Source: a candidate division FCPU426 bacterium
GTDB lineage: Bacteria > Oederibacteriota > Muellerivitia > Muellerivitales > Muellerivitaceae
Direction: 5' to 3'
DNA: 64,000 nt
NCBI GenBank assembly: GCA_003136635.1
Contig: PLFD01000042.1
Coordinates: 41,325-105,324 of the forward strand
Numbering within the stretch: the stretch's first letter is position 1; the number at the start of each line of letters is the position of its first letter. Shown here one piece after another: positions 14,610 to 25,294 of the stretch. The notes beneath the pieces are model-generated. The model searched no databases, was not told where the DNA came from, and saw only the letters and a program-made list of their open reading frames with translations. The translations under genes were made by a program, and so were the position numbers.

Positions 14610-16751
14610 TCAGGGTTGGGAAGACTTCGCGGCTGGCAAATCCAGGAATTGAGCCGACTGAGTGAAGTTGATCGGGGCACGGACCGCTTTTTGAAAAGCT
14701 TTTCGCCCAGCGATCTCATTCTCTTGCATTAACTCCACTGTGCCCAATTTATAATAAAGATGGGCGGCAGGATAACCCTTCAAGGCCTGGTTCAAACTTT
14801 GAATATCGTCCGGAAAACGGCGGGCCTTGTAAAGCAAGTCAGCTTTCTTTTCCCAGTAACAGGCTTCTAAAAACGGGTCACCTTTAAACAACGGATAAAT
14901 TCCATTTAATGTGTTTAAAACTTTGGAAGAGGCTTCGCTGTTCATATCAGTTGGATCTCTAAAATTTTGATTTAAAAAATACTGGTAAACGTACTCTTTC
15001 AAACCGCGGCTGGCTTCCCGCCATTGGCCAAAGGCCGGGCGATTGGCGTCGGTGATATCAATGACCCATAACATCCAGCCTCCATCCGCCCTGTTTAAAT
15101 CTTTGGAGAGCCAATAAGTTTTTCCCGGACCAAACCGTTTGGCCAGAAAGGGCTGATAGTTCACATTAACGATCACGGCGGCCCATTTCGCTTTTTCCCA
15201 ATCGAGATGGTCGTTGTTGACGCCGTTAAACTGATCATCCGCTAAATTGAGGGCTTGGTCCTCAAAGCCGGGAACGAAATCGGAAAAAATAAGGCCGGGC
15301 CCTTCGGAGATCGATTTGGATTGAAGGATCTGATAAGCCCGGTAATGGTTAATGGACTTATATTCCTTAAGCCAATAGGCGGGAGAATCCCAAAGGTGAG
15401 GATAGACGTCGATCAATTGGTGAAAATCCAGCGCGATCGACGGACACATTAATAATAATAAAACAGCGGCGGACCAGCGGGCGGAAAACTCCCGCGTTAA
15501 ACGGGCCCAACCCAGGCCCATGATCGGGATCAAAACCGCCAAAACCGGAATGACCCGGAAAAACTCAAAACCTTCCGCAAACATTCCCGGTAATAGAAAA
15601 ATGACAAACGCGGCGCATAACCATCGGTAAAGAGCGCGAAACGGATTTTTTAAACATTCCAGTATTCCCACTCCCCCTAAAGCTCCCAGCACAGGATTCA
15701 CCAACCCGCCCCAAACCGGTTTGTACCAGATTCCATCACTGGAGGATGACCCGCAAAAAATATTCTTGGGAGTATTCCAGGCCGACTGAATTCTTTTGAG
15801 CCATGACCCGGATATATTCAGAACCGATTGGGAGGAAAAATAAGAAGCGCCGCCGGTTTTGAGCCAGAGAATGATAAAAGGAATAAGCGGCAGAACCAGA
15901 AGTAACCCGAACAGCGCGAGCCGTAAAGGGCGGCGTTTCCAAAAAAGGACCGCCATGGTAGCGCTGATGACAAGCGCCACCGAAAGCCATCCCAAATAAA
16001 CGGCATAAAACGATAAACCAACACTTAAACCCAAAAGTCCCGCGAATCCGTCCCCTTTTTTCGGAGACTCGGAATGTAAACATTTCCCCAGCCACAGAAA
16101 CGCCAGAGCTTCTAAGGGAAGGATTAAAACCCCGCCAAGAGAAAAACGACCGCTGTAACAGGGCCAAAAAGACACAGCGGCCAGAAGCACGCAAAAAAAG
16201 GAAAAAGATTTTGAAAAATAGTTTCGGGCCGCGAGATAAGCCAGGGGAACCCATAAGGTTGAAATAAAGGCCGAACAAAACCACAAAACAAACAAAGATT
16301 GCCCAAATAGTTTAAAAAACACGCCCAAAAACCAAAGATAAAAGAAGGGGTTGTCGCTAAAAAAATATAAAAGGCGGTCCACACCCTTATCCGCGACCTG
16401 TGTGGCGGTGAAACCAACCAAACCTTCGTCAAAAACAGGCCAGGCAGAAAATGTCGTCAGCTTATAAAAACGAAAAAAGAGAGCCAGGACCGCGACGAAC
16501 ATCCAGATCCAGAAGGGAATTTTTTTAAAAAACTCGAACTGGTATAAAGGAATTTTAAGATTTTTTGCCGGCTGGTAAGTCCAGAATCCAATGACAAATG
16601 GCAAAAGTAAACCGATAACCCCAATCCAAAGGGTTATGACGGATGAAAAGGAACCATAGGAAAGCAGAAGACCGGAAACTAAAAAAAATGAAAAATAAAT
16701 CCACGGATGAAAACCAATCGACGGGCTCAAAGCGGCGTTGGGTTTTGACAT
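14610..16751 (-). CDS. GT39/ArnT-like membrane glycosyltransferase with TPR tail
   Basis: This 713-residue polytopic protein starts with two helices, then FSAWPVFDEGLVGFTATQ; the Asp-Glu pair in the first periplasmic loop is the expected catalytic site of GT-C enzymes that transfer sugar from a polyprenyl phosphate donor. The last 130 residues are soluble and contain TPR-like repeats (EKKADLLYKARRFPDD, LYYKLGTVELMQENEIAG). It is paralogous to the protein at 52271-54334: both open with a WIYFSFFL segment and have the same domain order. It is convergent with the GTG-start paralogue at 12362 and lies 43 bp after clpB. Donor and acceptor are unknown. Confidence 0.78.
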   Translation of the reverse strand: MSKPNAALSPSIGFHPWIYFSFFLVSGLLLSYGSFSSVITLWIGVIGLLLPFVIGFWTYQPAKNLKIPLYQFEFFKKIPFWIWMFVAVLALFFRFYKLTTFSAWPVFDEGLVGFTATQVADKGVDRLLYFFSDNPFFYLWFLGVFFKLFGQSLFVLWFCSAFISTLWVPLAYLAARNYFSKSFSFFCVLLAAVSFWPCYSGRFSLGGVLILPLEALAFLWLGKCLHSESPKKGDGFAGLLGLSVGLSFYAVYLGWLSVALVISATMAVLFWKRRPLRLALFGLLLVLPLIPFIILWLKTGGASYFSSQSVLNISGSWLKRIQSAWNTPKNIFCGSSSSDGIWYKPVWGGLVNPVLGALGGVGILECLKNPFRALYRWLCAAFVIFLLPGMFAEGFEFFRVIPVLAVLIPIMGLGWARLTREFSARWSAAVLLLLMCPSIALDFHQLIDVYPHLWDSPAYWLKEYKSINHYRAYQILQSKSISEGPGLIFSDFVPGFEDQALNLADDQFNGVNNDHLDWEKAKWAAVIVNVNYQPFLAKRFGPGKTYWLSKDLNRADGGWMLWVIDITDANRPAFGQWREASRGLKEYVYQYFLNQNFRDPTDMNSEASSKVLNTLNGIYPLFKGDPFLEACYWEKKADLLYKARRFPDDIQSLNQALKGYPAAHLYYKLGTVELMQENEIAGRKAFQKAVRAPINFTQSAQFLDLPAAKSSQP

Positions 16752-16794
16752 CTTTTTATTCTAAGGGTTTCGGTTTGAATATTCCTGTTAAAGT

Positions 16795-19395
16795 TTAAAC
16801 CTTGATGACCAATTCCCCGCTCTTGGCCGTATCCACCTTCACCGTTTGGCCTTCCTTGATCTCGCCATCCAACAGCTTCAAGGCCAGTTTGTCGACCAGG
16901 TCGTGTTGAATCAGACGTTTCAAAGGCCTGGCACCATAAACCGGGTCATAACCCCTTTCAGCCAGATAGACCAAAGCGCCTTTGGACAGTTCGAGCGCGA
17001 TCTTCTTGTCCGCCAAACGGTTTCTCAAACCTTCCAACTGAATATTCACAATGGACTCAATCTGGTCTTCACCCAAGCGGTGAAAGATCACAATGTCGTC
17101 CACGCGATTGAGAAATTCGGGACGGAAAAACTGGCGCAGTTCTTTTTGAAGCGCGTCTTTTAAATCCGCGTCGGTTTTCTTGGCTTCCATTATCTGGCTG
17201 GAAGCGATATTGCTAGTCATGATGAGCACGGTGTTTTTAAAGTCCACCACCCGGCCCTGGCTGTCGGTGAGACGGCCGTCATCCAAAACTTGTAAAAGAA
17301 TGTTAAAGACGTCCGCGTGGGCCTTTTCGACCTCGTCGAACAACACCACGCTATAGGGACGGCGGCGGACCGCTTCGGTCAATTGGCCGCCTTCGTCATA
17401 ACCCACATAGCCCGGAGGAGCGCCGACGAGGCGCGAGACCGAGTGTTTTTCCATATACTCGCTCATGTCGATGCGGACCATCATCTTTTCATCGTCAAAA
17501 AGATACCCGGCCAAAGCTTTGGCCAGTTCGGTTTTACCCACACCCGTGGGACCGACAAAGAGGAAGGAGCCCAGGGGACGATTGGGATCACCCAGACCGG
17601 AGCGGGACCGGCGGATGGCGTTCGCCACAGCGACCACCGCTTCGTTTTGACCCACGACGCGTTTTTCTAAAGCACTTTCCAGATGAATGAGCTTTTGGGT
17701 TTCACCTTCCAACATTTTGCTGATGGGAATACCTGTCCACTTCGCGACCACTTCGGCGATTTCCTGATCGGTGACTTCTTCTTTAAGCATGCCGCCCTTT
17801 TTCTGGATTTCGGCGAGCTTGTCTTCTAATTCTTTCAAATGTTTTTGGGCTTTGGGCATGATGTCGTAGCGAAGCTCGGCGACCTTATCCAGCTTGCCTT
17901 CGCGCTCAAACTTGGTCTCGGCGACCTTGAGGTTATCCAGCTCTTCTTTAACGGTGCGCAGTTCCTGAATGGATTTCTTTTCGATCTGCCATTGAGCCTT
18001 CATTTGGGAAGAGCCTTCTTTGAGGTCCGCCATTTCTTTTTCCAGCTTGGCCAGACGGTCTTTGGAAGCCGAGTCTTTTTCTTTTTGAAGAGCCTGCTTT
18101 TCGATTTCGAGCTGGCGGATTTTGCGTTCCACCTCATCCAGTTCCACCGGCATGGAATCAATCTCGATGCGGAGTTTGGAAGCGGCTTCGTCAATCAAGT
18201 CAATCGCCTTGTCCGGTAAAAAACGGTTGGTGATATAGCGGTTGGAGAGAACGGCGGCCGCCACCAAAGCGGCGTCTTGAATGCGCACACCATGATGCAG
18301 TTCGTAGCGTTCCTTGAGCCCGCGAAGAATGGAAATGGTATCGGGAACTGTGGGTTCACCCACCATCACCTGTTGAAAGCGGCGTTCTAACGCGGAATCT
18401 TTTTCAATGTACTTGCGGTATTCGTTGAGCGTTGTGGCGCCCACCGCGCGCAGTTCACCGCGGGCCAAAGCGGGCTTAAGCATATTGCTGGCGTCCATTG
18501 AGCCTTCGGCGGCACCTGCACCCACCAGGGTATGAAGTTCATCGATGAAGAGAATAATTTGGCCTTCGCTGGAAGTAACTTCTTTCAGGAAAGCTTTCAG
18601 GCGGTCTTCAAACTCGCCGCGAAACTTGGCGCCGGCTACCATGGCGGAAAGATCCATGGCGATGACTTTTTTGCCTTTCAAACCTTCGGGCACGTCACCG
18701 GAGACAATTCGGTTGGCCAGCCCTTCCACGATGGCGGTTTTACCCACACCCGGTTCGCCGATGAGCACGGGGTTGTTTTTGGTGCGGCGGGACAGCACTT
18801 GAATGACCCGACGGATTTCCTCGTCCCGGCCAATGACCGGGTCGAGCTTGCCTCTGCGGGCCAGGTCCGTCAGGTCTTTGCCGTATTTTTTAAGGGTTTC
18901 GTATTTGCCTTCGGGGTTTTGATCCGTGACACGGGTATTGCCCCTGACTTCCGCTAGAGCGTGCAAAACCTTGTCGCGGTTGAGGCTGAATTGCTTAACG
19001 ACCTTTTTCACACCCCAGTCTTCGGGATGGCCCTGGGCGCCGGGAGCGTCGAGCAGAGCTAATAACAAATGCTCGGTCGAGACATATTCGTCTTTCATCT
19101 TGTCCGCTTCTTTTTGAGCTGCGTCCAGCGTTTTGCCCAGACGGGGCGAAATATAAAGCTGCTGCCCGCCCTCGACTTTGGGGAGACCTTTCACATCCTG
19201 TTCCAACAGTTTTTCAACCGCCGAAGGTTCGACACCGATCTTTTTCAGAATGGGGTCAACGACGCTTTCTTCCTGTTTTAAAAGGGCCAGAAACAAATGC
19301 TCGTTATCAACTTGTTGATGTCCCAGCTCGCTGGCCAGGCTTTGCGCGGCCTGGACAGCCTTTTGGGCGTTAAGGGTAAATTGGTTAATATCCAT
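16795..19395 (-). CDS. clpB: ATP-dependent disaggregase ClpB
   Basis: The 866-residue protein has the complete ClpB layout: two Clp_N repeats (1-150), AAA1 with Walker [10 protein letters not shown] (213-221) and Walker [11 protein letters not shown], a long coiled-coil middle domain (about 400-525) that separates ClpB from ClpA/ClpC, and AAA2 with GPTGVGKTE and [10 protein letters not shown]. It extracts polypeptides from aggregates together with DnaK. Length matches the family. GGAG lies 8 nt before the ATG. No CIRCE or sigma32-like promoter could be seen upstream, where a degraded MITE-like repeat sits instead. A relic of a clpB C-terminal segment exists about 4.7 kb away at 12111-12276. 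Confidence 0.98.
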   Translation of the reverse strand: MDINQFTLNAQKAVQAAQSLASELGHQQVDNEHLFLALLKQEESVVDPILKKIGVEPSAVEKLLEQDVKGLPKVEGGQQLYISPRLGKTLDAAQKEADKMKDEYVSTEHLLLALLDAPGAQGHPEDWGVKKVVKQFSLNRDKVLHALAEVRGNTRVTDQNPEGKYETLKKYGKDLTDLARRGKLDPVIGRDEEIRRVIQVLSRRTKNNPVLIGEPGVGKTAIVEGLANRIVSGDVPEGLKGKKVIAMDLSAMVAGAKFRGEFEDRLKAFLKEVTSSEGQIILFIDELHTLVGAGAAEGSMDASNMLKPALARGELRAVGATTLNEYRKYIEKDSALERRFQQVMVGEPTVPDTISILRGLKERYELHHGVRIQDAALVAAAVLSNRYITNRFLPDKAIDLIDEAASKLRIEIDSMPVELDEVERKIRQLEIEKQALQKEKDSASKDRLAKLEKEMADLKEGSSQMKAQWQIEKKSIQELRTVKEELDNLKVAETKFEREGKLDKVAELRYDIMPKAQKHLKELEDKLAEIQKKGGMLKEEVTDQEIAEVVAKWTGIPISKMLEGETQKLIHLESALEKRVVGQNEAVVAVANAIRRSRSGLGDPNRPLGSFLFVGPTGVGKTELAKALAGYLFDDEKMMVRIDMSEYMEKHSVSRLVGAPPGYVGYDEGGQLTEAVRRRPYSVVLFDEVEKAHADVFNILLQVLDDGRLTDSQGRVVDFKNTVLIMTSNIASSQIMEAKKTDADLKDALQKELRQFFRPEFLNRVDDIVIFHRLGEDQIESIVNIQLEGLRNRLADKKIALELSKGALVYLAERGYDPVYGARPLKRLIQHDLVDKLALKLLDGEIKEGQTVKVDTAKSGELVIKV

Positions 19396-19420
19396 GGCAA
19401 AACTCCATAATTAGTTGTAA

Positions 19421-19542
19421 TTGCGAACCGCCAATTTTGCGGTGCGGCAACCTCAGTTTATAAGTAATTTAAGCTTGTAAAACCCGTGGTTGCTTCGTCA
19501 TAACCGTTCCCCCTATTCAGGAGAACATTCCTCGCAATGACA
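19421..19542. repeat. MITE-like inverted-repeat element, copy 2 (degenerate)
   Basis: It is a shorter copy of the 9091-9257 element. The left end TTGCGAACCGCC...GGCAACC and the right end GGTTGCTTCGTCATAACCG...CCTCGCAATGACA keep the outer and inner arm sequences, but the mini-hairpins in the arms are different (CCGCCaattttGCGG on the left; a mismatched CCCCC...GGAG on the right). It lies between the GT39-type gene and clpB, upstream of clpB. Confidence 0.75.
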
Positions 19543-19591
19543 GAGTAAGAATCGCATAGGGGTCTTTCAATGACGAGGATCACAAAACTAC

Positions 19592-21259
19592 TTACTTTTC
19601 CTGAAAAGCTTTCGGATCATCCACAAAAACCGGAGCGGAAAGAATTTTTGGCGAAAAATCCGGCTGGATTTGGCCCGGCATCTCAAAGTAATACCAGGTG
19701 TCGGCGATCTTCCCTGTGGGTGGCACTTTCAGGATCCAGCTTTTGAGAATGGCCGGCGCGGCAGGTGAATAAGCCGATCCTAATTGAATATATTCATCGT
19801 TAATGAGATAAACCCATCCAGGCTGGGGACCTTGCAGGTCTTTTTGAGTCCAATAGAACCACTTCATTCCATAAAGTCCCGGATTTGCGGAGCCGAAATA
19901 AGCCAACTTCACATGGTTCCAGCCGTTAGCTTTAACCGCGTTAGCCATGCGGCAGGTATCTTGACCGATATCCAGATTCGAATCTCCAAGCCAATAAAGC
20001 CGTCGATCGGGTGAAACCAGCTCATTGAAATAACTAATCTGGGCCGGAAAGCGAAGCCCGACACTCAGGGCTTGAAAAAACAAAAGACCTCCCCATATCA
20101 AAGGTAATCCTCGGTTTCTGTCAGAACAAGAAGCGGCCAGCCATTCTCCAACCCGACCCGCCATTAAAATATAAAAAGGATAAACGGGTAAAATCATACG
20201 GATTCCCATGTCATGAAAAAAAAGAAAAGGAGCAAAGAAAACCAGCGGCGGAACCCATTGCCAGGCTGGCCATTCTATTTTTCTCAACAAGACGAGAAAC
20301 AGCCCCAGGCCTAATAAAATAAGAAAAGTCAGCGGGGATTTTAAAAGGAAAGCAATCGGATAATAATCCCAATGATTTTGATGGCTCAGAACCCCTTGAA
20401 AATAATACCAAGTGTTAAAATCCTCAGAAATGGACTTAAACCCATCAAAAAACAAACTCCAAGGCGAAGGATGATCCGGAAGCTTAATGGTCGCTAATAG
20501 ATAAGTGAAACAACCCCACAGAAAGGCTGCGCCCAATCCCATCAACCATTTGTGGACAACTGAAAGAAGATTTCGTTTTGTTTGATCGTTTAGCCATGCG
20601 ATGACTTCTAAAATCAAAAAAATAGGGATCAAAAGAAAAGCCGTAAACTTAACCGTCACCGCCATGCCTGACAAAAGACCAACGATGATCGCTTGAGTTC
20701 GAGAAGGATTTTCAATGGATTTTTGAAATCGTAAAAGGGCGGCTAACATAAAAAAAGTCAGGGGTATATCTGCCATGGCTAACCCGGAGAAAGCCAGAAA
20801 GGTCGGTTCAAAAGCCCAAAGAGTCATGACTGTAATAATAAAGGGCAAGGATTGATACCGAACCCATCCAAACAAAGTAAATCCCAAAGCCAAACCAAAT
20901 AAATAAGTGATAAATCTGGCGCTTTTTAATATCACCGCAAAATGATCCCTATTGAGGACGGTGAGAAAATAGGCGTCACGAATCGAAGAGTTCGAAAACG
21001 TCAATCCCGATTTGGACCGAAGCCCCATGGTCCAGAGGGAGAGTCCTTGCAAGGCTTTGGCCAAAGGCGGATGCGAAGGCAGGGAAAACACATCGCCCTT
21101 CCAATAATAGAAACCGTCCACAATATCCCTATTTTCATCTGCTACGGGCGAATCCTGGGACAATCGAGGTAAAACTTGGAGGGAAAAAAGCGCCGCGAAA
21201 ATTAAAAACCAGTAAAGAGGTACGGATCTGGTTGAGGGAGACTTGGTTTTGAAAGTCAT
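19592..21259 (-). CDS. GT39-type (PMT_2) membrane glycosyltransferase-like protein
   Basis: This 555-residue protein has about 10-11 membrane helices. After the first helix comes SPVADENRDIVDGFYYWKGD, with an Asp-Glu pair, and then SHPPLAKALQGL, the HPPL motif typical of dolichyl-phosphate-mannose-protein mannosyltransferase-like proteins. The periplasmic C-terminal part (DSNLDIGQDTCRMANAV, AYFGSANPGLYGMKW) is common in bacterial members that glycosylate proteins or lipids. It is distinct from the two larger GT-C families in the window and has no TPR tail. It precedes the degenerate repeat and clpB. Donor and acceptor are unknown. Confidence 0.8.
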   Translation of the reverse strand: MTFKTKSPSTRSVPLYWFLIFAALFSLQVLPRLSQDSPVADENRDIVDGFYYWKGDVFSLPSHPPLAKALQGLSLWTMGLRSKSGLTFSNSSIRDAYFLTVLNRDHFAVILKSARFITYLFGLALGFTLFGWVRYQSLPFIITVMTLWAFEPTFLAFSGLAMADIPLTFFMLAALLRFQKSIENPSRTQAIIVGLLSGMAVTVKFTAFLLIPIFLILEVIAWLNDQTKRNLLSVVHKWLMGLGAAFLWGCFTYLLATIKLPDHPSPWSLFFDGFKSISEDFNTWYYFQGVLSHQNHWDYYPIAFLLKSPLTFLILLGLGLFLVLLRKIEWPAWQWVPPLVFFAPFLFFHDMGIRMILPVYPFYILMAGRVGEWLAASCSDRNRGLPLIWGGLLFFQALSVGLRFPAQISYFNELVSPDRRLYWLGDSNLDIGQDTCRMANAVKANGWNHVKLAYFGSANPGLYGMKWFYWTQKDLQGPQPGWVYLINDEYIQLGSAYSPAAPAILKSWILKVPPTGKIADTWYYFEMPGQIQPDFSPKILSAPVFVDDPKAFQEK

Positions 21260-21305
21260 GAGCCTAGTTTAGCCGACTATCGGAAGACCCGAAGCTGAAA
21301 AACAA

Positions 21306-21328
21306 CCGGGGGGTGCAACACCCCCCGG
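21306..21328 (-). terminator. Terminator after the cellobiose phosphorylase gene
   Basis: A perfect 10-bp GC-rich stem (CCGGGGGGTG, triloop, CACCCCCCGG) lies just after the GH94 stop codon. On the minus strand it is followed by TTGTTTTTC, giving a rho-independent terminator. Confidence 0.85.
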
Positions 21329-21331
21329 CCC

Positions 21332-23671
21332 TTAGCCTAGAACGACTTCGACTTCGTTTATTTTCTTGGAAGTTTGTGGGGGAATGATATTTCCCTTCAC
21401 TTTCTTTCCATTGACCGTGATGGAGGCAACGCCTTTGCTCACGCCGTTGGGGTTTTTGACCACGATGTGATATTCGGCGCCGCGAAATTTACGCGTCACT
21501 TTGTATTGGCCCCATTCCTTCGGAATGCAGGGATTGATCTCCAATCCCGAATAAGTCGGTTTGACGCCCAAAATATACTGAGTGGCGGCCACATAATTCC
21601 ACGTCGCGGCCCCGGTCAGCCAGGAGTTGCGGGCAAAACCGAAATCACGGTGTTCAGCCGAGGCGATGGCCTGGGCATAGATATAAGGTTCCGCCCTGTG
21701 AATATCCTGAATCTGATCTTTAGTGGTCGGCAGCAATTGCTTGTAATACTTCATGGCGATATCCGCCCGGCCCAGCATGGTTTCGGCAATCACCGCCCAG
21801 GGATTGGCGTGAGAGAAAATACCGCCGTTTTCTTTTAAGCCCGGCGGGAAGGTCGCGACTCCGCCCAGACGGGGGCTGTAATGTTTAAAACCCGGATACA
21901 TGAGCGCCACACCGTATTTGGAATCCAAATACTTTTTCACCGCGTCCATACATTCGGGACCGCGTTTCTCATCGGCGACGCCGGAGATAACTGCCCAGGT
22001 CTGGGTGTTGAGGTAAACCTTGCCGTCTTTTTGTTTCTTCGAGCCCAGCATGGTTCCCCATCCGTCAAACGCCATGGCGTACCAGTCCCCGTCCCAGCAA
22101 ATTTTGTTGGTTCGTTTGGCCATGTCATCCGCCATCTTGCGGTATTTCTTGGCGTCCTTGTCTTTTCCGATATATTCGGCCAAATCGGCGAAATCCCTGG
22201 CGCACTTCACTAAAAACTGCGCAACCCAGACGCTTTCACCGGGTTTCGGACCGTTGATTTGCAGGGTATCATTCCAATCCGCGAAGCCCATACAGGGAAT
22301 ATTGTGCTGGCCCACGTTGTCATAGGTGTAGTCCAGCGGCGCTTTGAGATGCTTATACATGCTGTCCGAACCGCCGTCCGCCCACTTCACCTGTTCTTTC
22401 AAGAATTTCAGATCACCGGTTTCTTTGATATAAGCGGTGGTGGATAAAATGATCCAGAGCGGATCATCCGAATAACCTTTGCCGTCCCCCTCACCCGTCA
22501 GGCGGAAAAACTGGTGGTAGGCTGTCCCGTCGCTGAACATATTTTTGGCGAGGTCGGTGATGAGTTTTTTAACTTTATGGGGAACACTGTGAATAACGCT
22601 CAAAACATCCTGGTTACTGTCGCGGAAGCCCATACCGCGGCCGATACCGCCTTCATATATGGAGGGGCCACGAGACATGCTGAAAGTCGTGTGGACCTGA
22701 TAAGCGTTCCACTGGTTAAGACAAAGGTTAATGTCTTTATCCGGAGTTTCGACCTGAAGCGAATCCAGCTTTTCATCCCAATGGTCTTTGAGGTCTTTCA
22801 TGACCTTATCCACCATGCCGGGCTTGGTGTAGGACGCGATCAGCTTGGCGCCGGCGACGATGGAAGGAGCCACGCCCAGAATATAAGTTAAGGACTTGGT
22901 TTCTCCCGGTTTCAGAGTTATGGAAATCGAGGTGGCCGCCACCGGGTTGCCGCCATTGGCTTCGGAACCGGAACATTTCCCCGCCTCCACCGCTTTTGGA
23001 TTGGCTTCGGAACGGTACAGACCCATAAAGGCCTCACGGTCGCAATCAAAGGACGCGAATTTCTGATCCGCGGAGAAAAAGGCGTAATACCCCGCACTTT
23101 CGATCATGGTCGTATGGTGAATAGTGTTGTCCTTCTCATAAACCCGGGCGATGTTGTAGGTGTACTGGAAATTGATCATGTCGTTTTGCGCGGCGAATAA
23201 ACACAATTCCGCGTAGGAAAACAATGTCAGGGTTTTTTCCGAGGATGTCGTGTTGGTCAGCTTGATATTCCATAATTCCAAATTATCGTTAACCGGAACC
23301 ACATAAAGGGTCTCGGACTTAATACCCTTGTAGGCGGAAGTGACTTTGGTATAGCCGAAGCCATGACGGGTTTCGGTTTTGTACTCGGCGAGATCTTTTA
23401 ATACCGGCTGCCAGGTGGCGGACCAGTAGTCTTTCGTTTGTTCGTCGCGGATATAAATGTAACGGCCCGGACGGTCCATGGGTATGTTGTTGAGACGGTA
23501 ACGCAAAATCCGTTTGTCTTTAGCGGAAAGATGGAAACTATAGCCGCCGCCATTGTTGGAGATGAGGGCGCAATACTCATCGTTGTGCAGGTAATTCATC
23601 CAGGGTACCGGAGTATCCGGCCGTTCAATGACGTATTCTTTTTTTTCCGTGTCAAAGTAACCGTAACGCAT
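21332..23671 (-). CDS. GH94 cellobiose phosphorylase
   Basis: The protein (779 residues from the ATG at 23671) begins RYGYFDTEKKEYVI like GH94 phosphorylases. It contains GIGRGMGFRDSNQD, a sequence characteristic of cellobiose phosphorylases, and the general-acid Asp in FADWND (about residue 468). It should convert cellobiose and phosphate to glucose 1-phosphate and glucose in the cytoplasm, saving one ATP. No signal peptide is present. AGGTG precedes the chosen ATG; a GTG two codons earlier overlaps that site. The GH1 beta-glucosidase gene lies upstream with a possible promoter between them, and a strong terminator follows. Other beta-glucoside phosphorylase specificities remain possible. 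Confidence 0.92.
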   Translation of the reverse strand: MRYGYFDTEKKEYVIERPDTPVPWMNYLHNDEYCALISNNGGGYSFHLSAKDKRILRYRLNNIPMDRPGRYIYIRDEQTKDYWSATWQPVLKDLAEYKTETRHGFGYTKVTSAYKGIKSETLYVVPVNDNLELWNIKLTNTTSSEKTLTLFSYAELCLFAAQNDMINFQYTYNIARVYEKDNTIHHTTMIESAGYYAFFSADQKFASFDCDREAFMGLYRSEANPKAVEAGKCSGSEANGGNPVAATSISITLKPGETKSLTYILGVAPSIVAGAKLIASYTKPGMVDKVMKDLKDHWDEKLDSLQVETPDKDINLCLNQWNAYQVHTTFSMSRGPSIYEGGIGRGMGFRDSNQDVLSVIHSVPHKVKKLITDLAKNMFSDGTAYHQFFRLTGEGDGKGYSDDPLWIILSTTAYIKETGDLKFLKEQVKWADGGSDSMYKHLKAPLDYTYDNVGQHNIPCMGFADWNDTLQINGPKPGESVWVAQFLVKCARDFADLAEYIGKDKDAKKYRKMADDMAKRTNKICWDGDWYAMAFDGWGTMLGSKKQKDGKVYLNTQTWAVISGVADEKRGPECMDAVKKYLDSKYGVALMYPGFKHYSPRLGGVATFPPGLKENGGIFSHANPWAVIAETMLGRADIAMKYYKQLLPTTKDQIQDIHRAEPYIYAQAIASAEHRDFGFARNSWLTGAATWNYVAATQYILGVKPTYSGLEINPCIPKEWGQYKVTRKFRGAEYHIVVKNPNGVSKGVASITVNGKKVKGNIIPPQTSKKINEVEVVLG

Positions 23672-23746
23672 AATCACCTCTTAAATGATTTTGGAATTTC
23701 ACGGACGACCACAACCCCGGAGGTCCGCCAGTGAAGAAACCGCCAC

Positions 23747-23752
23747 ATTATA
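23747..23752 (-). promoter_or_regulatory. Possible -10 element upstream of the GH94 gene
   Basis: TATAAT lies on the minus strand about 75 bp before the GH94 ATG, in the gap after the GH1 gene. The -35 region 17 nt upstream (TGGAAA) is poor, so this is a weak promoter prediction. Confidence 0.3.
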
Positions 23753-23801
23753 TCGACTCATTCTTAGTTTTCCATGAAGAAGGTCAAAAACGGAATGACG
23801 G

Positions 23802-25196
23802 TTAAGCCTTTGGTTTATCGTGATAAATAGGATAGTTGGGATTTTTAGGCAAAAGACCCAGATCGAACCCGTTTTGAGCGATCACCTTTTGATACCAGTG
23901 GGCGCTCTTTTTAAAAGTACGCTTGAGTGTTTTGTAATCCACGTGAATAAGGCCGAAACGCGGATTATTTCCCTCGCACCACTCAAAATTGTCAAAAAGC
24001 GACCAGGGATAATAACCGGTCAGAGGCACGCCGGCCCGGATGGCCTTTTGCGCCTGTTCCATATAGGTACCGTAATAATGGACTCTGGCATCGTCTTCTA
24101 AAAGTTCTTCCAGGGTGTGGTTGCTGGTTAATTGCGGATAACCATTTTCGGTGATGATAATCTGTTTATGCCTGTATTCTTTCCAAAGGAACATCAAAAG
24201 ATCGTATAAAGCCGTCGGGCTGACAGGCCAACCCAGCTCATTGGTGGGCATACCGTCAATGGGTTTGCCGTCATTCTCCCAAATATTCAAATCCTTCACA
24301 TATTTGGCAAAGCTGGGGTTGTAATGATTCACCCCCAGAAAATCGAGCGGTTGATTGAAGAGGCTGTAGTCCTTTTCATAATCGGCTTGATTTTCACCCG
24401 TAAACTCAAAAAAGAAGGGCGGATAGGGACGACCCACGGAAGGATTAAGGAATACACCATTGTGAAGGTCGAACATTTTTTGCGCGTATTTTTCATCTTC
24501 GGGATTGCCATCGCGTGATTTAAAAGGAAAAATCGCCAAAACCAGCCCGATTTGACCTTTCAGGTTCATCTTCCTGAAACTTTGAACCGCCAGAGCGTGG
24601 CCCAGATTGAGATGATGAACCGCTTTGGCGAAAAGTGTTTTATCCTTTTTACCGGGGGGAAAATAGGCCTGTAGAAAACCATGGCCCGACACAATACTCG
24701 GTTCGTTCATCGTAGCCCAAAAAGGTACCTCATTGCCAAAAGCCTTAAAAAGAACCTCGGCGTATTCCTGAAAAGCCAAAGCGGTTTCACGGTTTTCCCA
24801 CCCGCCCTCAGCCCAAACCGGAACTTCCCAGTGAAATAGGGTGATGTTGGGCATAATGCCGGCCGATAAAAGCTCTTGAATGAGGCTGCGATAAAAATCC
24901 AGTCCTTTTTGATTCACTTTTCCCCGCTCGGGAATAATCCGGGGCCAGGAAATGGAAAAACGATAGGACTTCAACCCCATCTGCTTCATAATCGCCACAT
25001 CATTTTTATATAGACGATAGTGATCAATCGCCACGTCCGCCGTATCGCCGTTCTTAATGCGTCCGGGAGTATGAGTCCATTCGTACCAATTGCTTTTCGC
25101 CGCGCCGTCCGCCAGCGGAGAACCCTCGATTTGAAACGCGCTGGTTGCGGAGCCCCATATAAAATTTTTAGGGAATGAAATAAAATGATCGGGCAT
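23802..25196 (-). CDS. GH1 beta-glucosidase
   Basis: The 464-residue protein has the GH1 N-terminal signature FIWGSATSAFQIEG, the acid/base Glu165 in TMNEPS and the nucleophile Glu350 in ITENGYP, with the aglycone/glycone residues WSLFDNFEW near the C-terminus. It hydrolyses beta-glucosides or cellobiose to glucose in the cytoplasm; there is no signal peptide. AAGG lies before the ATG. It is divergent from the plus-strand peptide deformylase gene and upstream of cellobiose phosphorylase, giving hydrolytic and phosphorolytic routes for the same disaccharide. No dedicated transporter or regulator is adjacent. Confidence 0.95.
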   Translation of the reverse strand: MPDHFISFPKNFIWGSATSAFQIEGSPLADGAAKSNWYEWTHTPGRIKNGDTADVAIDHYRLYKNDVAIMKQMGLKSYRFSISWPRIIPERGKVNQKGLDFYRSLIQELLSAGIMPNITLFHWEVPVWAEGGWENRETALAFQEYAEVLFKAFGNEVPFWATMNEPSIVSGHGFLQAYFPPGKKDKTLFAKAVHHLNLGHALAVQSFRKMNLKGQIGLVLAIFPFKSRDGNPEDEKYAQKMFDLHNGVFLNPSVGRPYPPFFFEFTGENQADYEKDYSLFNQPLDFLGVNHYNPSFAKYVKDLNIWENDGKPIDGMPTNELGWPVSPTALYDLLMFLWKEYRHKQIIITENGYPQLTSNHTLEELLEDDARVHYYGTYMEQAQKAIRAGVPLTGYYPWSLFDNFEWCEGNNPRFGLIHVDYKTLKRTFKKSAHWYQKVIAQNGFDLGLLPKNPNYPIYHDKPKA

Positions 25197-25294
25197 GGAA
25201 TAACCTTTCGTGAGGTGGCGAATAGTTTATTCGTTTAATCCAATAAAACAACCGGTTTCGGATTCAAAAGGAACCTATATAAAAAAGGCGAATT

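Noticed and set aside
14594..14618. Convergent terminator between two GT-C genes
   Set aside because: Only a 6-bp stem with a 13-nt loop and no U-tract; too weak to report.
17839..18219. 126-codon plus-strand ORF
   Set aside because: Antisense to the ClpB coiled-coil domain; its Phe-rich composition is a by-product of Lys/Glu codons.
21374..21838. 154-codon plus-strand ORF
   Set aside because: Antisense shadow of the GH94 phosphorylase.
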